NCBI RefSeq assembly: GCF_000300335.1
Contig: NZ_AMRM01000011.1
Coordinates: 84,892-148,891 of the forward strand
Source: Nitratireductor pacificus pht-3B
Lineage (GTDB): Bacteria > Pseudomonadota > Alphaproteobacteria > Rhizobiales > Rhizobiaceae
Reading direction: 5' to 3'
Length of the DNA: 64,000 bases
Shown one piece after another: positions 44,486 through 53,509 of the stretch. Made by a program: the position numbers and the translations under genes. The notes beneath the pieces were generated by a model. It saw only the letters and a list, made by a program, of their open reading frames with translations, had not been told where the DNA came from and ran no database searches. Each line of letters opens with the position of its first letter. Position 1 is the first letter of the stretch.

Positions 44486-45586
44486 ATGATCCGCAACCTT
44501 TTGGCGACCACTGCTATCGCAACGCTCGTGGCCACCGGTGCGGTCGCGCAGACAAGCACCGCGCCGACGGCCGCTCCGACCGAACCGCCCGTCGAAATGG
44601 TGGTCCGTGCCGAAGGCCATCTGGCCACCGACCTGATCGGCAAGTCCGTCTATAACGGCACCGGCGCTGAAGCCGAGAACATCGGCAAGGTCAACGACCT
44701 GATCCTCGACGATGCCGGTGACGTGAGCGCCATCGTCGTTGGTGTCGGCGGCTTCCTCGGCATCGGCCAGAAGGAAGTGGCGCTCGAGTACGATCTGGTC
44801 GAGTGGGCCGAGCAGGATGGCGACCGCTGGCTGGTGGTCGAGACGACCGCCGACGCGCTGAAGGCGCAGGAGGAGTTCGACCGTTCGGCCTATCGCCCGA
44901 TGCCGGCTGACGCCGAGGTCAAGGAGACCAAGCCTGCGACCAAGGACGATCTGGCCAAGGCGCCTGTCGCGACCGAGGAAGGCGGCGAAAGCGCTGCCGT
45001 TGCCCCGGCAGCGGACGGCACGGCAGAGTCCACCGACGGCATGGCCGCCGCTCCCGCTCCCGACGCCACCGCTCCGGCGGAGGGCGAGCAGACGGCTGGC
45101 GCCGAGGCTCCGGCACCGGCTGATCAGGAGACCGTGGAGGCTCCTGCCGCAACCGATGCGGCACCGGCCGATCAGGAAACCGCCCAGGCTCCGGCGACGG
45201 ACGACACGATGACGCCGGATGACACCCAGACCTCGGCGATCGATCGTTCGACCCTTCAGGAAATGCCTGTGGACCAGGTCCGCACGGAGGAACTGACGGG
45301 CACGACCGTCTACGGCGCGAATGAGGAGAACATCGGCGAGATCGGCGATGTGATCGTCAGCCAGGACGGCAAGGTCGATGCGATCCTGGTCGATGTTGGC
45401 GGTTTCCTCGGCATCGGCGAGAAGGAAGTCGCCATCGGCATGGACAACCTCGCCTTCATGACGGACGGCAACGGCACGCTGTATCTCTACACCGAGTTCT
45501 CCAAGGAAGAGCTCGAGCAGCAGCCGGCCTATGACGAGGCCACCTATGCCGACAAGCGTGACGAGATGCGGATGCAGGTTCAGTAG
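44486..45586 (+). CDS. Exported protein with two PRC-barrel domains
   Basis: 366 residues from the ATG at 44486 (AAGGAGAG upstream). Signal peptide MIRNLLATTAIATLVATGAV, cleavage after VAQ or AVA. Two PRC-barrel domains (residues ~45-140 and ~270-355) share the repeated core VGGFLGIG(Q/E)KEVA. Between them is an Ala/Pro/Glu-rich linker of about 110 residues with repeated QETVEAPA-like units. Probably periplasmic. PRC-barrel proteins are frequent GSR targets in Rhizobiales; an exact EcfG promoter precedes this one. Confidence 0.88.
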   Translation: MIRNLLATTAIATLVATGAVAQTSTAPTAAPTEPPVEMVVRAEGHLATDLIGKSVYNGTGAEAENIGKVNDLILDDAGDVSAIVVGVGGFLGIGQKEVALEYDLVEWAEQDGDRWLVVETTADALKAQEEFDRSAYRPMPADAEVKETKPATKDDLAKAPVATEEGGESAAVAPAADGTAESTDGMAAAPAPDATAPAEGEQTAGAEAPAPADQETVEAPAATDAAPADQETAQAPATDDTMTPDDTQTSAIDRSTLQEMPVDQVRTEELTGTTVYGANEENIGEIGDVIVSQDGKVDAILVDVGGFLGIGEKEVAIGMDNLAFMTDGNGTLYLYTEFSKEELEQQPAYDEATYADKRDEMRMQVQ

Positions 45587-45609
45587 TCTGCGCGTACCGC
45601 ATCATCACG

Positions 45610-45641
45610 AAAGGCCCCGCATCCCAGATGCGGGGCCTTTT
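45610..45641 (+). terminator. Terminator of the PRC-barrel gene
   Basis: AAAGGCCCCGCATC (45610-45623) pairs with GATGCGGGGCCTTT (45627-45640), loop CCA, then T. Confidence 0.92.
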
Positions 45642-45784
45642 CACTGTTTCAGATCCGTTGACGGTCTGTCGGTGTGGCATCCATTTCATTGACGCGGTTT
45701 CGTTGCCATTTTCCATGCTACGCTCGGCACCTGAAGCATTGAGTGAGCATCAGAGGCCGGGGCAATTCTCGAAAGGAGCGCATC

Positions 45785-46717
45785 ATGCTCACGCAGATCG
45801 AAGGCATCCATCACGTCACCTCCATGGCGCGCGACGCGCAGGCGACCGATCGGTTTTTCACCGGGACGCTCGGCCTGCGCCGGGTGAAGAAGACGGTCAA
45901 TTTCGACGCGCCGGACGTCTACCACCTCTATTACGCCAACGGCACCGGACAACCGGGAACGGTGATGACCTATTTCCCCTTTCCCGATATCGGCCGCGGT
46001 GTGCGCGGCGCGGGAGAGGTCGGGACCACGGCGTTCGCCGTGCCGGAAGGCGCGCTCGACTTCTGGACGCGGCGTCTTGAGGAGCAGGGCGTCGGCGGCC
46101 TTGCGCGCGAGGACCGGTTCGGCGAACGGCGCCTGCGTTTCGATGGCATCAACGGCGACGGTTTCGCGCTGGTCGAGGTCGCCGACGATCCGCGTGCGCC
46201 GTGGGACGGCGCGGGCATCGGCGGCGACGTCGCCATCCGCGGTTTCCACTCGGCCTCTCTGACCCTGCGCGACGGGGGTGCAACCCAGGCTCTTCTGGAA
46301 CTGATGGGCTACCGGCGGGGTGCCGGGGAAGGCGGCATCGTGCGCATGGTCCGCGAAGGCTCCAATGGCGCCGGCGTCATCGACCTGGAAAGCCGGCCGG
46401 AAGCGCCTGCGGCGCGCCAGGGCGCCGGTTCCGTCCATCACATCGCCTTTGCGGTGGCTGACGATGCAGCGCATCGCACCGTGCGGGAAAAGCTGATGGA
46501 GGAAGGTTTCCAGGTGACCCCGGTGATCGACCGGGATTACTTCAACGCCATCTATTTCCGCGCCCCGGGCGGCGTCCTGTTCGAGATCGCCACCAATCCG
46601 CCGGGCTTCGCCCGCGACGAGGCGATGGCGCATCTGGGCGAGGCGTTGAAACTGCCGACCCAGCACGAGCATCTGCGCGCCGCGCTGGAGAAGACGCTGC
46701 CAGAGATCGGAGCATAG
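45785..46717 (+). CDS. Ring-cleaving dioxygenase (MhqO-like, VOC superfamily)
   Basis: 310 residues from the ATG at 45785 (AAAGGAGCG upstream). Two VOC domains (~5-130 and ~150-275): opening GIHHVTSMARDAQATDRFF and, in the second, SVHHIAFAVADD, with metal ligand His in each and Glu in VLFEIATNPPG. Related to MhqO/LinE-type enzymes that cleave hydroquinone-type rings. First of three tightly packed genes; the next encodes an MhqD-like hydrolase, the same pair as in the Bacillus mhq operon, pointing to quinone/hydroquinone detoxification. Confidence 0.88.
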   Translation: MLTQIEGIHHVTSMARDAQATDRFFTGTLGLRRVKKTVNFDAPDVYHLYYANGTGQPGTVMTYFPFPDIGRGVRGAGEVGTTAFAVPEGALDFWTRRLEEQGVGGLAREDRFGERRLRFDGINGDGFALVEVADDPRAPWDGAGIGGDVAIRGFHSASLTLRDGGATQALLELMGYRRGAGEGGIVRMVREGSNGAGVIDLESRPEAPAARQGAGSVHHIAFAVADDAAHRTVREKLMEEGFQVTPVIDRDYFNAIYFRAPGGVLFEIATNPPGFARDEAMAHLGEALKLPTQHEHLRAALEKTLPEIGA

Positions 46718-46719
46718 CG

Positions 46720-47364
46720 ATGGCGACGGAAACCTACGCCTATCATCGCAAATCCGCGGGGCCGGGCAGGCCGCTCATGTTCCTGTTTCACGGCACGGGC
46801 GGCAATGAGGAACAGCTGCTGCATCTGGGGGAGGAGCTCCTGCCGGAGGCCGGCCTCGTCGCGCCGCGCGGCGATGTCAGCGAGCAGGGCGCGGCGCGGT
46901 TCTTCCGCCGCACCGGCGAGGGCGTCTACGACATGGACGACCTGGCGCGCGCCACCGACAAGATGACGGCCTTCATAAGGGCGCATGTGGAAGCCGAAGC
47001 GCCGTCCCATGTCCTGGGGCTCGGCTATTCCAACGGGGCGAACATCCTGGCGTCGGTCGTCTTCGCCGCGCCAGCCCTGTTCGACGCGGCGGTGCTGATG
47101 CATCCGCTGATCCCGTTCAAGCCGCACTGGGGCGAGGAAACGCCACGGACCCGCGTGCTGGTGACGGCCGGGCGCCGCGATCCGATCTGCCCGGCCGAGC
47201 TGACCAACCGCCTGCTGAGCTATCTGGAAAGCGCCGGCGTGCCCACTCAGGCGGAATGGCACGAGGGCGGCCATGAAATCCGACCCAACGAAACCGCCGC
47301 GGCGGCGCGTTTTCTCTCGCTGTCCGCACCCCAACCCGAACCCCGAAAGGACCAGAGCCGATGA
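46720..47364 (+). CDS. Alpha/beta hydrolase, MhqD-like phospholipase/carboxylesterase
   Basis: 214 residues. Oxyanion loop FLFHGTGG, nucleophile elbow LGYSNGA, acid in TAGRRDPICP, catalytic His in WHEGGHEI. Starts two bases after the dioxygenase stop and overlaps the next gene by four bases. Likely acts on the ring-cleavage product; exact substrate unknown. Confidence 0.88.
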   Translation: MATETYAYHRKSAGPGRPLMFLFHGTGGNEEQLLHLGEELLPEAGLVAPRGDVSEQGAARFFRRTGEGVYDMDDLARATDKMTAFIRAHVEAEAPSHVLGLGYSNGANILASVVFAAPALFDAAVLMHPLIPFKPHWGEETPRTRVLVTAGRRDPICPAELTNRLLSYLESAGVPTQAEWHEGGHEIRPNETAAAARFLSLSAPQPEPRKDQSR

Positions 47365-47654
47365 GCGAAACGAAGCCGATCACCCTCGAGGACAATGGCA
47401 GCAAGGGCCGCTATGTCTATCGCGCCGATGGGCATGAAGCCGAGATGACCTTCTCCAAGGTCGGCACCAGCCAGATCATCATCGACCACACAGAGGTGCC
47501 GGACGCCTTTCGCGGGCAGGGCGTCGGTCTGGCGCTCGTGACGCGCGCCGTCGAGGATGCCCGGCAGAGCGGCGTCAAGATCCGCCCGCTTTGCCCGTTC
47601 GCCGCAGCGCAGTTTCGCCGGCATGAGGAATGGAGCGACGTGCTCGCGCGATAG
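47361..47654 (+). CDS. Small GNAT-family N-acetyltransferase (YidJ/NAT_SF_1 type)
   Basis: 97 residues, the minimal GNAT form. Acetyl-CoA-binding segment VPDAFRGQGVGLALVTRAVE, then IRPLCPFAAAQFRRH typical of the DUF/YidJ group. ATGA overlap with the hydrolase. Acceptor unknown. Confidence 0.85.
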   Translation: MSETKPITLEDNGSKGRYVYRADGHEAEMTFSKVGTSQIIIDHTEVPDAFRGQGVGLALVTRAVEDARQSGVKIRPLCPFAAAQFRRHEEWSDVLAR

Positions 47655-47743
47655 CGCCGTGCCGTCCGCATGTGGTTGCGCTTGCGTTTCTCGCGGTCAG
47701 GCGATTTCGTGTGACCGCGAGATGCCGAGGGCGGAGCGGCGTG

Positions 47744-48097
47744 TCACAGCTCCAGGAAGGTCTCGAAGCCGCCGTAGATCATGCGCTTTCCGTCGAAGAC
47801 CTGTTTCCAGTCGTCTCCCTGAAGGCGCGGATCGGCCATGACGACCTTGTTGATCTCGTCGCGCTTCGCTCGCGAGGGATAGACGATCCATGCGAAAATC
47901 ACCGTTTCCTCGTCCTTGGCCTGAACTGCGCGTGGAAATGACGTGACCTCGCCATAGGGCACGTCGTCGGCCACACACTCCACATAGGCCAATGCGCCGT
48001 GTTCCTTCCAGACGCTCCCGGCCAACCGGGCCATGTCCTTGTAGGCTTCGAGATTGGCTTTCGGTACGGCGACTACAAAACCATCGACATAAGACAT
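47744..48097 (-). CDS. DUF1428 family protein
   Basis: 117 residues: MSYVDGFVVAVPKANLEAYK opening and a C-terminal DGKRMIYGGFETFLEL, both hallmarks of DUF1428, a dimeric ferredoxin-like alpha/beta-barrel family of unknown biochemical role. Stands alone; a GAGAAG-type ribosome binding site precedes the ATG. Confidence 0.88.
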   Translation of the reverse strand: MSYVDGFVVAVPKANLEAYKDMARLAGSVWKEHGALAYVECVADDVPYGEVTSFPRAVQAKDEETVIFAWIVYPSRAKRDEINKVVMADPRLQGDDWKQVFDGKRMIYGGFETFLEL

Positions 48098-48271
48098 CGT
48101 CTTCTCCTTCGGTTGACCCCCGAAGGACGCATGATACCGGCGATGCCCGACAGGTGCAGCGGCATTATTTGTTTGGCGAGCGGGTCCGGCAGCGTTGCAG
48201 GAAACGGCGTCTATGGCGTTTTGCCGTCAGGTGGAATCACTTGACGACCGCATGAATGCGGAGAAGCAAAA

Positions 48272-49735
48272 CTAGGCCGCTTCCTGCAACCCTTCCTCCC
48301 CCTGTTCGATGAAGGCCCTGTGCAGCGCCTTGACCGCTTTCTCCAGATCTTCGCTGCGAACCAGAAACTGCACGTCGACGCCGCGGCCCGTTTCCTGCGC
48401 GGCGATCGGCTCCACGCCGGTCTCATCCAGCGCCTTCAGGCCTTCCAGCATGACGCCGAGGCCCTTCAGGTCGCGGCCGATGACCGAGACCATGCCGGCG
48501 CGCCGCGCGGTGATGCGGGCGGCAGGGTAGCGCTCGGCCAGATCGCGCTCGACCCGTCGCACGGATTTGAGCGTCGCCTCCAGATGGTGGACAATCGAAT
48601 TGGCGTTGGAGGATTTCGAGACGATGCGCACGCGGTGCCGCGTCAGCACGTCGAGGATTGCCGCGTCGTAGCCCTTCACCCCGACCATGTCTTGCTCGAA
48701 CAGTTCGAGCGTCGTCACCGGCAGGCCAGTCACCATCTCGACGCCGGGGCGGGTGGCCGGTTCCGCGTCGATCAGCGTGCCGGGATCCTCCGGCTCGAAG
48801 GCATTGGCGACGCGCAGCGGCACCCCCGCCTGGCGCAGCTTCTTGGCGGCCTTCGGATGGATTGCCTCCATGCCCATGTTGGAGAGCTGGTCGGCGACGT
48901 CGTAATTGGTTCGGCCGATCTTGCGCACGGCATCGACGCCCACGAGGCGCGGATCGGCGCTGGAAAGATGAAACTCCTTGTGGATGATCGCCTCGCGCGC
49001 ACCGGTCAGTGCCGCGATGGTGGCGAAGGTCACCTCGGAATAGCCGCGATCGAACTCGCGCATCAGACCCTCGCGGCACTGGGTGTAGCCGGTGACGATG
49101 GGCAGTTCGCGCGTCAGGTCGATCTCTGCAAACGCGCGTTCGATGCGCTCGTCGAGCGGCGGCTGGGTCTCGTCGCGCCAGCCGGTCAGGTCGACGAAGC
49201 GGGCGTTGACGCCGTGGCGGCGCAGCAGCAGGGCCAGATTGTTGGCCGAATGCGCCTCGCCAAGCGCCGAGAGAAGCTCGCGGATGGTCTGCATGTGCTC
49301 GCCGAGCCGGAAATGGCCGTAGGAGCAGAGGCGCTGCAGGTCGATCAGGCAGCCGCGTGCGCCCTCGATGCGCTCGCGCACGAAGTCGTCGGCCGCATTG
49401 CGGTCGCCGGCCTCGTCGAACATGGCGCCGTTGATGGCGTGCATGGCGCGGCTGACCTCGCTCAGCGCCTCCATCCAGCCATGCTCGTTGTCGGCCTGGG
49501 CGAACAGCGCATAGACGCCGGCGACGCCCGACTTCTTGTGCTCCAGCAGCTTGTCAGTGATGCCGCCGAAGGCGGAAACCACGAAGACGCGACCATAGAG
49601 GGCGCCGCCCTCGCGCCGACCGATCAGGATCGTGTCGATCAGCTCGCGCGCGCGGCTCATCGAGGTGCCGCCGATCTTCTCGACGGTGTGCCTGTCGCGC
49701 GGGGCTGAAATGGTGTTGTTCTTATGCTCAGTCAT
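48272..49735 (-). CDS. ask: Aspartate kinase of the ectoine pathway (Ask_Ect)
   Basis: 487 residues from the ATG at 49735. The kinase domain opens with HTVEKIGGTSMSRAR and includes EVTFATIAALTGAREAIIHK; two C-terminal ACT domains follow (~400-480). Phosphorylates aspartate, the entry to L-aspartate semialdehyde used by EctB. Its sequence pattern and position behind ectABCD mark it as the specialised Ask_Ect, typically less feedback-sensitive than the housekeeping enzyme (established for the family, not tested here). A repeat element separates it from ectD. Confidence 0.93.
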   Translation of the reverse strand: MTEHKNNTISAPRDRHTVEKIGGTSMSRARELIDTILIGRREGGALYGRVFVVSAFGGITDKLLEHKKSGVAGVYALFAQADNEHGWMEALSEVSRAMHAINGAMFDEAGDRNAADDFVRERIEGARGCLIDLQRLCSYGHFRLGEHMQTIRELLSALGEAHSANNLALLLRRHGVNARFVDLTGWRDETQPPLDERIERAFAEIDLTRELPIVTGYTQCREGLMREFDRGYSEVTFATIAALTGAREAIIHKEFHLSSADPRLVGVDAVRKIGRTNYDVADQLSNMGMEAIHPKAAKKLRQAGVPLRVANAFEPEDPGTLIDAEPATRPGVEMVTGLPVTTLELFEQDMVGVKGYDAAILDVLTRHRVRIVSKSSNANSIVHHLEATLKSVRRVERDLAERYPAARITARRAGMVSVIGRDLKGLGVMLEGLKALDETGVEPIAAQETGRGVDVQFLVRSEDLEKAVKALHRAFIEQGEEGLQEAA

Positions 49736-49820
49736 GCTTGGTCTGCTTTTCCATACGCTTGCGGGGGTTCCCCTCACTTGCGATTTCTAACACTTAGCCT
49801 TCGGCTAAGGTGTTGAAATC

Positions 49821-49898
49821 GCTTTCTCTCCCGCAAGGGGAGAGATAAGGCGCTCTTCATCAATGCCGGCGTATCTCCCCCCTTGTGGGGGAGAAAGC
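49821..49898. repeat. Short inverted-repeat element between ectD and ask
   Basis: Left arm GCTTTCTCTCCCGCAAGGGG.. (49821-49846) and right arm 49873-49898 are imperfect inverted repeats of 26 bases with four or five mismatches. No coding content. Same general class (CTCTCCC...GGGGAGA) as the element at 11489-11644. It may act as a partial terminator that lowers ask expression relative to ectABCD. Confidence 0.65.
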
Positions 49899-49964
49899 AA
49901 ATTCCCGGGCTTGGCGAAGCCAAGTCCTTGGAACTTGCAAGAGAGGGGTAAAAAGCGCCGTCGC

Positions 49965-50909
49965 CTAAACCAGCTTGCCCGCCGCAACCTCAAGCGCCTG
50001 GACCTCGCCGCGTTCGGCGAGAAAGTCCGGCCGCGCCTTCTTCGCCCCGAACGGCTCCTCGAGCCGGTTCGACATGGCGTTGAAGACGAAAAAGGCGTTC
50101 GAGCGGGAGAAGGGCGTGATGTTGCCGTTCGACCCGTGCATCGTGTTGCAGTCGAAGAAGACCAGCGTGCCGGCCTTGCCGGTGGCGGCGGTGATGCCGT
50201 GCCGGGAGGCGAGCTTCGTGAGGGCCTCGTGCGAGGGCACGCCCACTTCCTGCTTCTTCAGAGAGGCCTTGTGGTTGTCGTCCGGCGTCTCGCCGGCGCA
50301 GGCGATGAACTCCTTGTGCGAGCCGGGCATCAGCATCAGCGGACCGTTCAGCGCGTCGTTGTCGGTCAGGAGCAGCGAGGCCGAGATGGCGCGCATGCGC
50401 GGCATGCCGTCCTCGGCGTGCCAGGTCTCGAAATCCGAATGCCAGTAGAACTCCTTGCCGGTGAAGCCCGGCTTGTAGTTCAGGCGCGACTGGTGGACGT
50501 AGACCTCGTCGCCAAGCAGGAAGCTGGCCACGCCGGCGACGCGGCGGTCGCGTGCCAGGCGGTTGAAGAGCGGGCTCTGCTCGGGCAGCTTGAAGACGGT
50601 GCGCACTTCGTCCGAGCCCGGCTCGGTGATCACGCTGCCGTCCATCAGCTCGCGCTCGCCGCCGCGGAGCGCTGCCGATTCCGCCATCAGCGCCTCGATT
50701 TCCTCGGCAGAGAAGACATCCTTGACGATCAGGAAGCCGTCACGGTCGAACTGGTCGGCCTGCTGGGCCGTCAGCGGCGCGTCGGGGCGCCACTGGCTCC
50801 ACACGGTCTTGTCCTGGCGCGGCAGGAAGCGTTCTTCCGGCAGCCGGCTCGGATAGGGATCCTGTGCTCGCTCGCCCTTTGGGTCCCGTTCCTTCGACAT
50901 CGCTGTCAT
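49965..50909 (-). CDS. ectD: Ectoine hydroxylase
   Basis: 314 residues, normal length. Fe(II)/2-oxoglutarate dioxygenase that converts ectoine to 5-hydroxyectoine. The EctD signature FYWHSDFETWHAEDGMPRMR carries the iron ligands His and Asp; the third ligand is in CNTMHGSNGN, and the 2-oxoglutarate Arg in PFSRSNAFFV. Two start codons are possible (50909 and 50897). Lies 42 bases after ectC in the same operon. Confidence 0.97.
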   Translation of the reverse strand: MTAMSKERDPKGERAQDPYPSRLPEERFLPRQDKTVWSQWRPDAPLTAQQADQFDRDGFLIVKDVFSAEEIEALMAESAALRGGERELMDGSVITEPGSDEVRTVFKLPEQSPLFNRLARDRRVAGVASFLLGDEVYVHQSRLNYKPGFTGKEFYWHSDFETWHAEDGMPRMRAISASLLLTDNDALNGPLMLMPGSHKEFIACAGETPDDNHKASLKKQEVGVPSHEALTKLASRHGITAATGKAGTLVFFDCNTMHGSNGNITPFSRSNAFFVFNAMSNRLEEPFGAKKARPDFLAERGEVQALEVAAGKLV

Positions 50910-50951
50910 GGTCGTTCTCCTTGTTTGCGGTTCGATAGGGTCAGTTCCGGC

Positions 50952-51344
50952 TCAGGCGTCTTCCAGCGCGTAGGAGCCGTCGGCCTGGTGCACCTCCGTG
51001 CCGGTCACCGGCGGGTTGAAGGTGCAGGCCATGATCATCGGCTTGCCGGCGTCGGCGCGCAGGATGTGCTTGTCATGCTTGTCGAGCGCGTACATGACAC
51101 CGGGCCGGATGGGGTGGGTCTCGCCGGTGGCGAGGTCCTCGATCGAGCCGGTGCCGTCGACGCAGTACACGCATTCGAGATGGTTCTTGTAGTGCATGTG
51201 CAGCTCGGCGCCGGCATGGATGGTGGTGATGTGGAACGAGAAGCCCATCCCGTCGGATTTCAGGAGCAGCCGCACGCTGTCCCAGCCCTCCGAGAAAACG
51301 TGGCGTTCGGTGTTCCTGGCTTCGTTCATGTCTCTGACGATCAT
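50952..51344 (-). CDS. ectC: Ectoine synthase
   Basis: 130 residues from the ATG at 51344. Cupin-fold cyclase closing gamma-N-acetyl-diaminobutyrate to ectoine. Opening [20 protein letters not shown] and the cupin metal segment [16 protein letters not shown] are diagnostic. Starts five bases after the ectB stop. Confidence 0.98.
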   Translation of the reverse strand: MIVRDMNEARNTERHVFSEGWDSVRLLLKSDGMGFSFHITTIHAGAELHMHYKNHLECVYCVDGTGSIEDLATGETHPIRPGVMYALDKHDKHILRADAGKPMIMACTFNPPVTGTEVHQADGSYALEDA

Positions 51345-51349
51345 CGTCG

Positions 51350-52639
51350 TTACTCCGCTGCGATCTTTCGGCTTTCGATGGTTTCGGCGGCTGCGGCTTC
51401 GAGAATGTCGAGGCCGCGCGCGAAGGTTTCCCTGTCGATGGTGAGGGGGCACAGCACCTTCACCACCTCGTCATGGGCGCCCGACGTCTCGATGATGAGG
51501 CCGTCGCGGAAGGCGCGGCTGCAGATATCGGCGGCCGTTTCGCCGGAGCCGACATCGATGCCGAGCATCATGCCGCGCCCCTTCAGGCGGGCGCCGGGCA
51601 GGATGGCCGCGATCTCCTGCAGCCGCCGGCGCAGGAAGTCGCCCTGATCGGCGATCGTCGCGCGGAAGGCATCGTCGGCCCAGAACTTTTCAAGCGTGGC
51701 GCGCGCCGTCACGAAGGCGTGGTTGTTGCCGCGGAAGGTGCCGTTGTGCTCGGCCGGGCCGAAGACGTCGTGTTTCGGCTTCACCAGGACGGCGGCGAAG
51801 GGCAGGCCGAAGCCCGACAGCGATTTCGCCATGGTGACGAGGTCGGGGGAGATGCCCATCTCCTCGAAGGAGAAGAAGTTGCCGGTGCGGCCGCAACCCG
51901 CCTGGATGTCGTCGATGATCAGCAGGGCACCGTGGGCGCGGGCGATCTCGCTGATGCGGCGCACCCAGTGGCGCGACGCGGCGTTCAGCCCGCCTTCGCC
52001 CTGCACCGTTTCGAGCAGGATCGCCGCCGGCTTCTCGACGCCGCTGGACGGTTCCGCCAGCATGCGGTTCAGCAGATCGGCCGTGTCGATGTCGCCGCCC
52101 ATCGCGCCGTCATAGGGCATGCGGGTAACGTGGCTGAGCGGCACGCCGGCGCCACCGCGGTGATAGCCGTTGCCGGTCGCCGCAAGCGCACCCAGCGTCA
52201 CGCCATGGAAGCCGTTGGTGAAGGCGATGACGTTCTGCCGGCCGGTCACCTTGCGGGCGATCTTCAGCGCCGCCTCGACCGCGTTGGCGCCGGTCGGACC
52301 GGTGAACAGGACGCGGTGATCCATGTCGCGCGGGCGCAGGATCAGCCGCTCGAAGCTCTCCAGGAACGCCGCCTTGGCGTCGGTGTGCATGTCGAGTCCG
52401 TGGGCGATGCCGTCGCGCGAGACGTGCTCGATCAGGGCGGCCTTCATGTCCGGGTCGTTGTGGCCGTAGTTCAGGCTCGAGCAGCCGGCCAGGAAGTCGA
52501 TGTAGTCGCGGCCTTCGGCATCGGTCAGGATGGCGCCCGAAGCCTTGGTGAACACGGTGGAGAAGCTGCGGCAGTAGCTGCGCGCTTCCGATTCGCGCCG
52601 TGCGAAAATCTGTTTGTCGTCCGTCGTGACGGTCGTCAT
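51350..52639 (-). CDS. ectB: Diaminobutyrate-2-oxoglutarate transaminase
   Basis: 429 residues from the ATG at 52639. Class III PLP aminotransferase making L-2,4-diaminobutyrate from aspartate semialdehyde and glutamate. PLP-phosphate loop [15 protein letters not shown], Asp in [14 protein letters not shown], Schiff-base Lys in [11 protein letters not shown]. Second gene of the operon. Confidence 0.97.
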   Translation of the reverse strand: MTTVTTDDKQIFARRESEARSYCRSFSTVFTKASGAILTDAEGRDYIDFLAGCSSLNYGHNDPDMKAALIEHVSRDGIAHGLDMHTDAKAAFLESFERLILRPRDMDHRVLFTGPTGANAVEAALKIARKVTGRQNVIAFTNGFHGVTLGALAATGNGYHRGGAGVPLSHVTRMPYDGAMGGDIDTADLLNRMLAEPSSGVEKPAAILLETVQGEGGLNAASRHWVRRISEIARAHGALLIIDDIQAGCGRTGNFFSFEEMGISPDLVTMAKSLSGFGLPFAAVLVKPKHDVFGPAEHNGTFRGNNHAFVTARATLEKFWADDAFRATIADQGDFLRRRLQEIAAILPGARLKGRGMMLGIDVGSGETAADICSRAFRDGLIIETSGAHDEVVKVLCPLTIDRETFARGLDILEAAAAETIESRKIAAE

Positions 52640-52688
52640 GGCTGTTCCTTCGGGTTTGTCGTCTGTGTGTCGCGGAGCGGGAAGCGCC

Positions 52689-53291
52689 TCAGGCGGCGTC
52701 GTCGCTGCGCGCGGGGCCGGCATCCAGCGCCGGGAACCAGCGCTGCCGGACATCGGCGGGCGTGCGCCCGGCAAAGGCGATCGTCACCATGTGCTCGGTG
52801 GCGTGCTTGCCGTCGAAATGCGCGTCCTTGCGGAAATAGGGTTCGTGGTCGAGTTCCCCGTCCCTGACGCGGGCAAGCGAGGAGAAGAGGCCCCAGCTTG
52901 CCTTGTTGTCGGAGGTGATGGTGGTCTTCAGCGTCCGCACGTTCTCGCAGGCGTCCCGCTCCAGAAGCGCGGCAAGCAGCTTCTTGCCGACGCCCATGCC
53001 CTGGACGCTGCTGTCGACCGCCACCTGCCAGACGAACAGCGTCTCCGGCTCGTCAGGCAGGAGATAGCCCGACACCCAGCCGACCAGCGCGCCGTCGTCC
53101 GCCCTCTCGGCGGCCACGCAGGTGTCGCCGAAATGGTCGCACTGGAGCAGGTTGCAGTAGAGGGAATTCTCGTCGAGCGGCTCGCAGGACTGGATGAGCC
53201 GCCACACGTCGGCACCGTCTTCGGAGCTCGGAGGGCGATAGATGATGTCGTGCGTTCGCTTTCGCACGAGCTTGATGTCGGCGCTGGTCAT
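52689..53291 (-). CDS. ectA: L-2,4-diaminobutyrate acetyltransferase
   Basis: 200 residues from the ATG at 53291. GNAT fold with CoA-binding VDSSVQGMGVGKKLLAALLE and the family blocks IYRPPSSEDGADVWRLI and TSDNKASWGLF. Acetylates diaminobutyrate at the gamma nitrogen. First gene of ectABCD-ask; the leader upstream is shared with divergent ectR. Confidence 0.96.
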   Translation of the reverse strand: MTSADIKLVRKRTHDIIYRPPSSEDGADVWRLIQSCEPLDENSLYCNLLQCDHFGDTCVAAERADDGALVGWVSGYLLPDEPETLFVWQVAVDSSVQGMGVGKKLLAALLERDACENVRTLKTTITSDNKASWGLFSSLARVRDGELDHEPYFRKDAHFDGKHATEHMVTIAFAGRTPADVRQRWFPALDAGPARSDDAA

Positions 53292-53408
53292 GTGTCTCCT
53301 CATGGCGAGGCGGATATTATGTTTATCGAAGGATATTTCAACCGCCTGAGTGGGAAACAGTTCCATATTCAGCGTAAACTATTGATTCTTCGTGTTCAAA
53401 GTCATGAA

Positions 53409-53426
53409 TTTGATTCGCTAATCAAA
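53409..53426. promoter_or_regulatory. Dyad-symmetric operator candidate between ectA and ectR
   Basis: TTTGATT (53409-53415), CGCT, AATCAAA (53420-53426): perfect 7-base half sites in an AT-rich promoter region. MarR-family proteins, including EctR1 of methylotrophs, bind such dyads and repress ect transcription. It lies 118 bases from ectA and 83 from ectR, so it could control both. Confidence 0.6.
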
Positions 53427-53509
53427 ATATCTTTTGTCTGCTATCCCTGTTTCACAGGAGCGCGCGGCGCAGAATCGCGCCTTTCGCCTCTCAACCGGGG
53501 AACGGCCTG

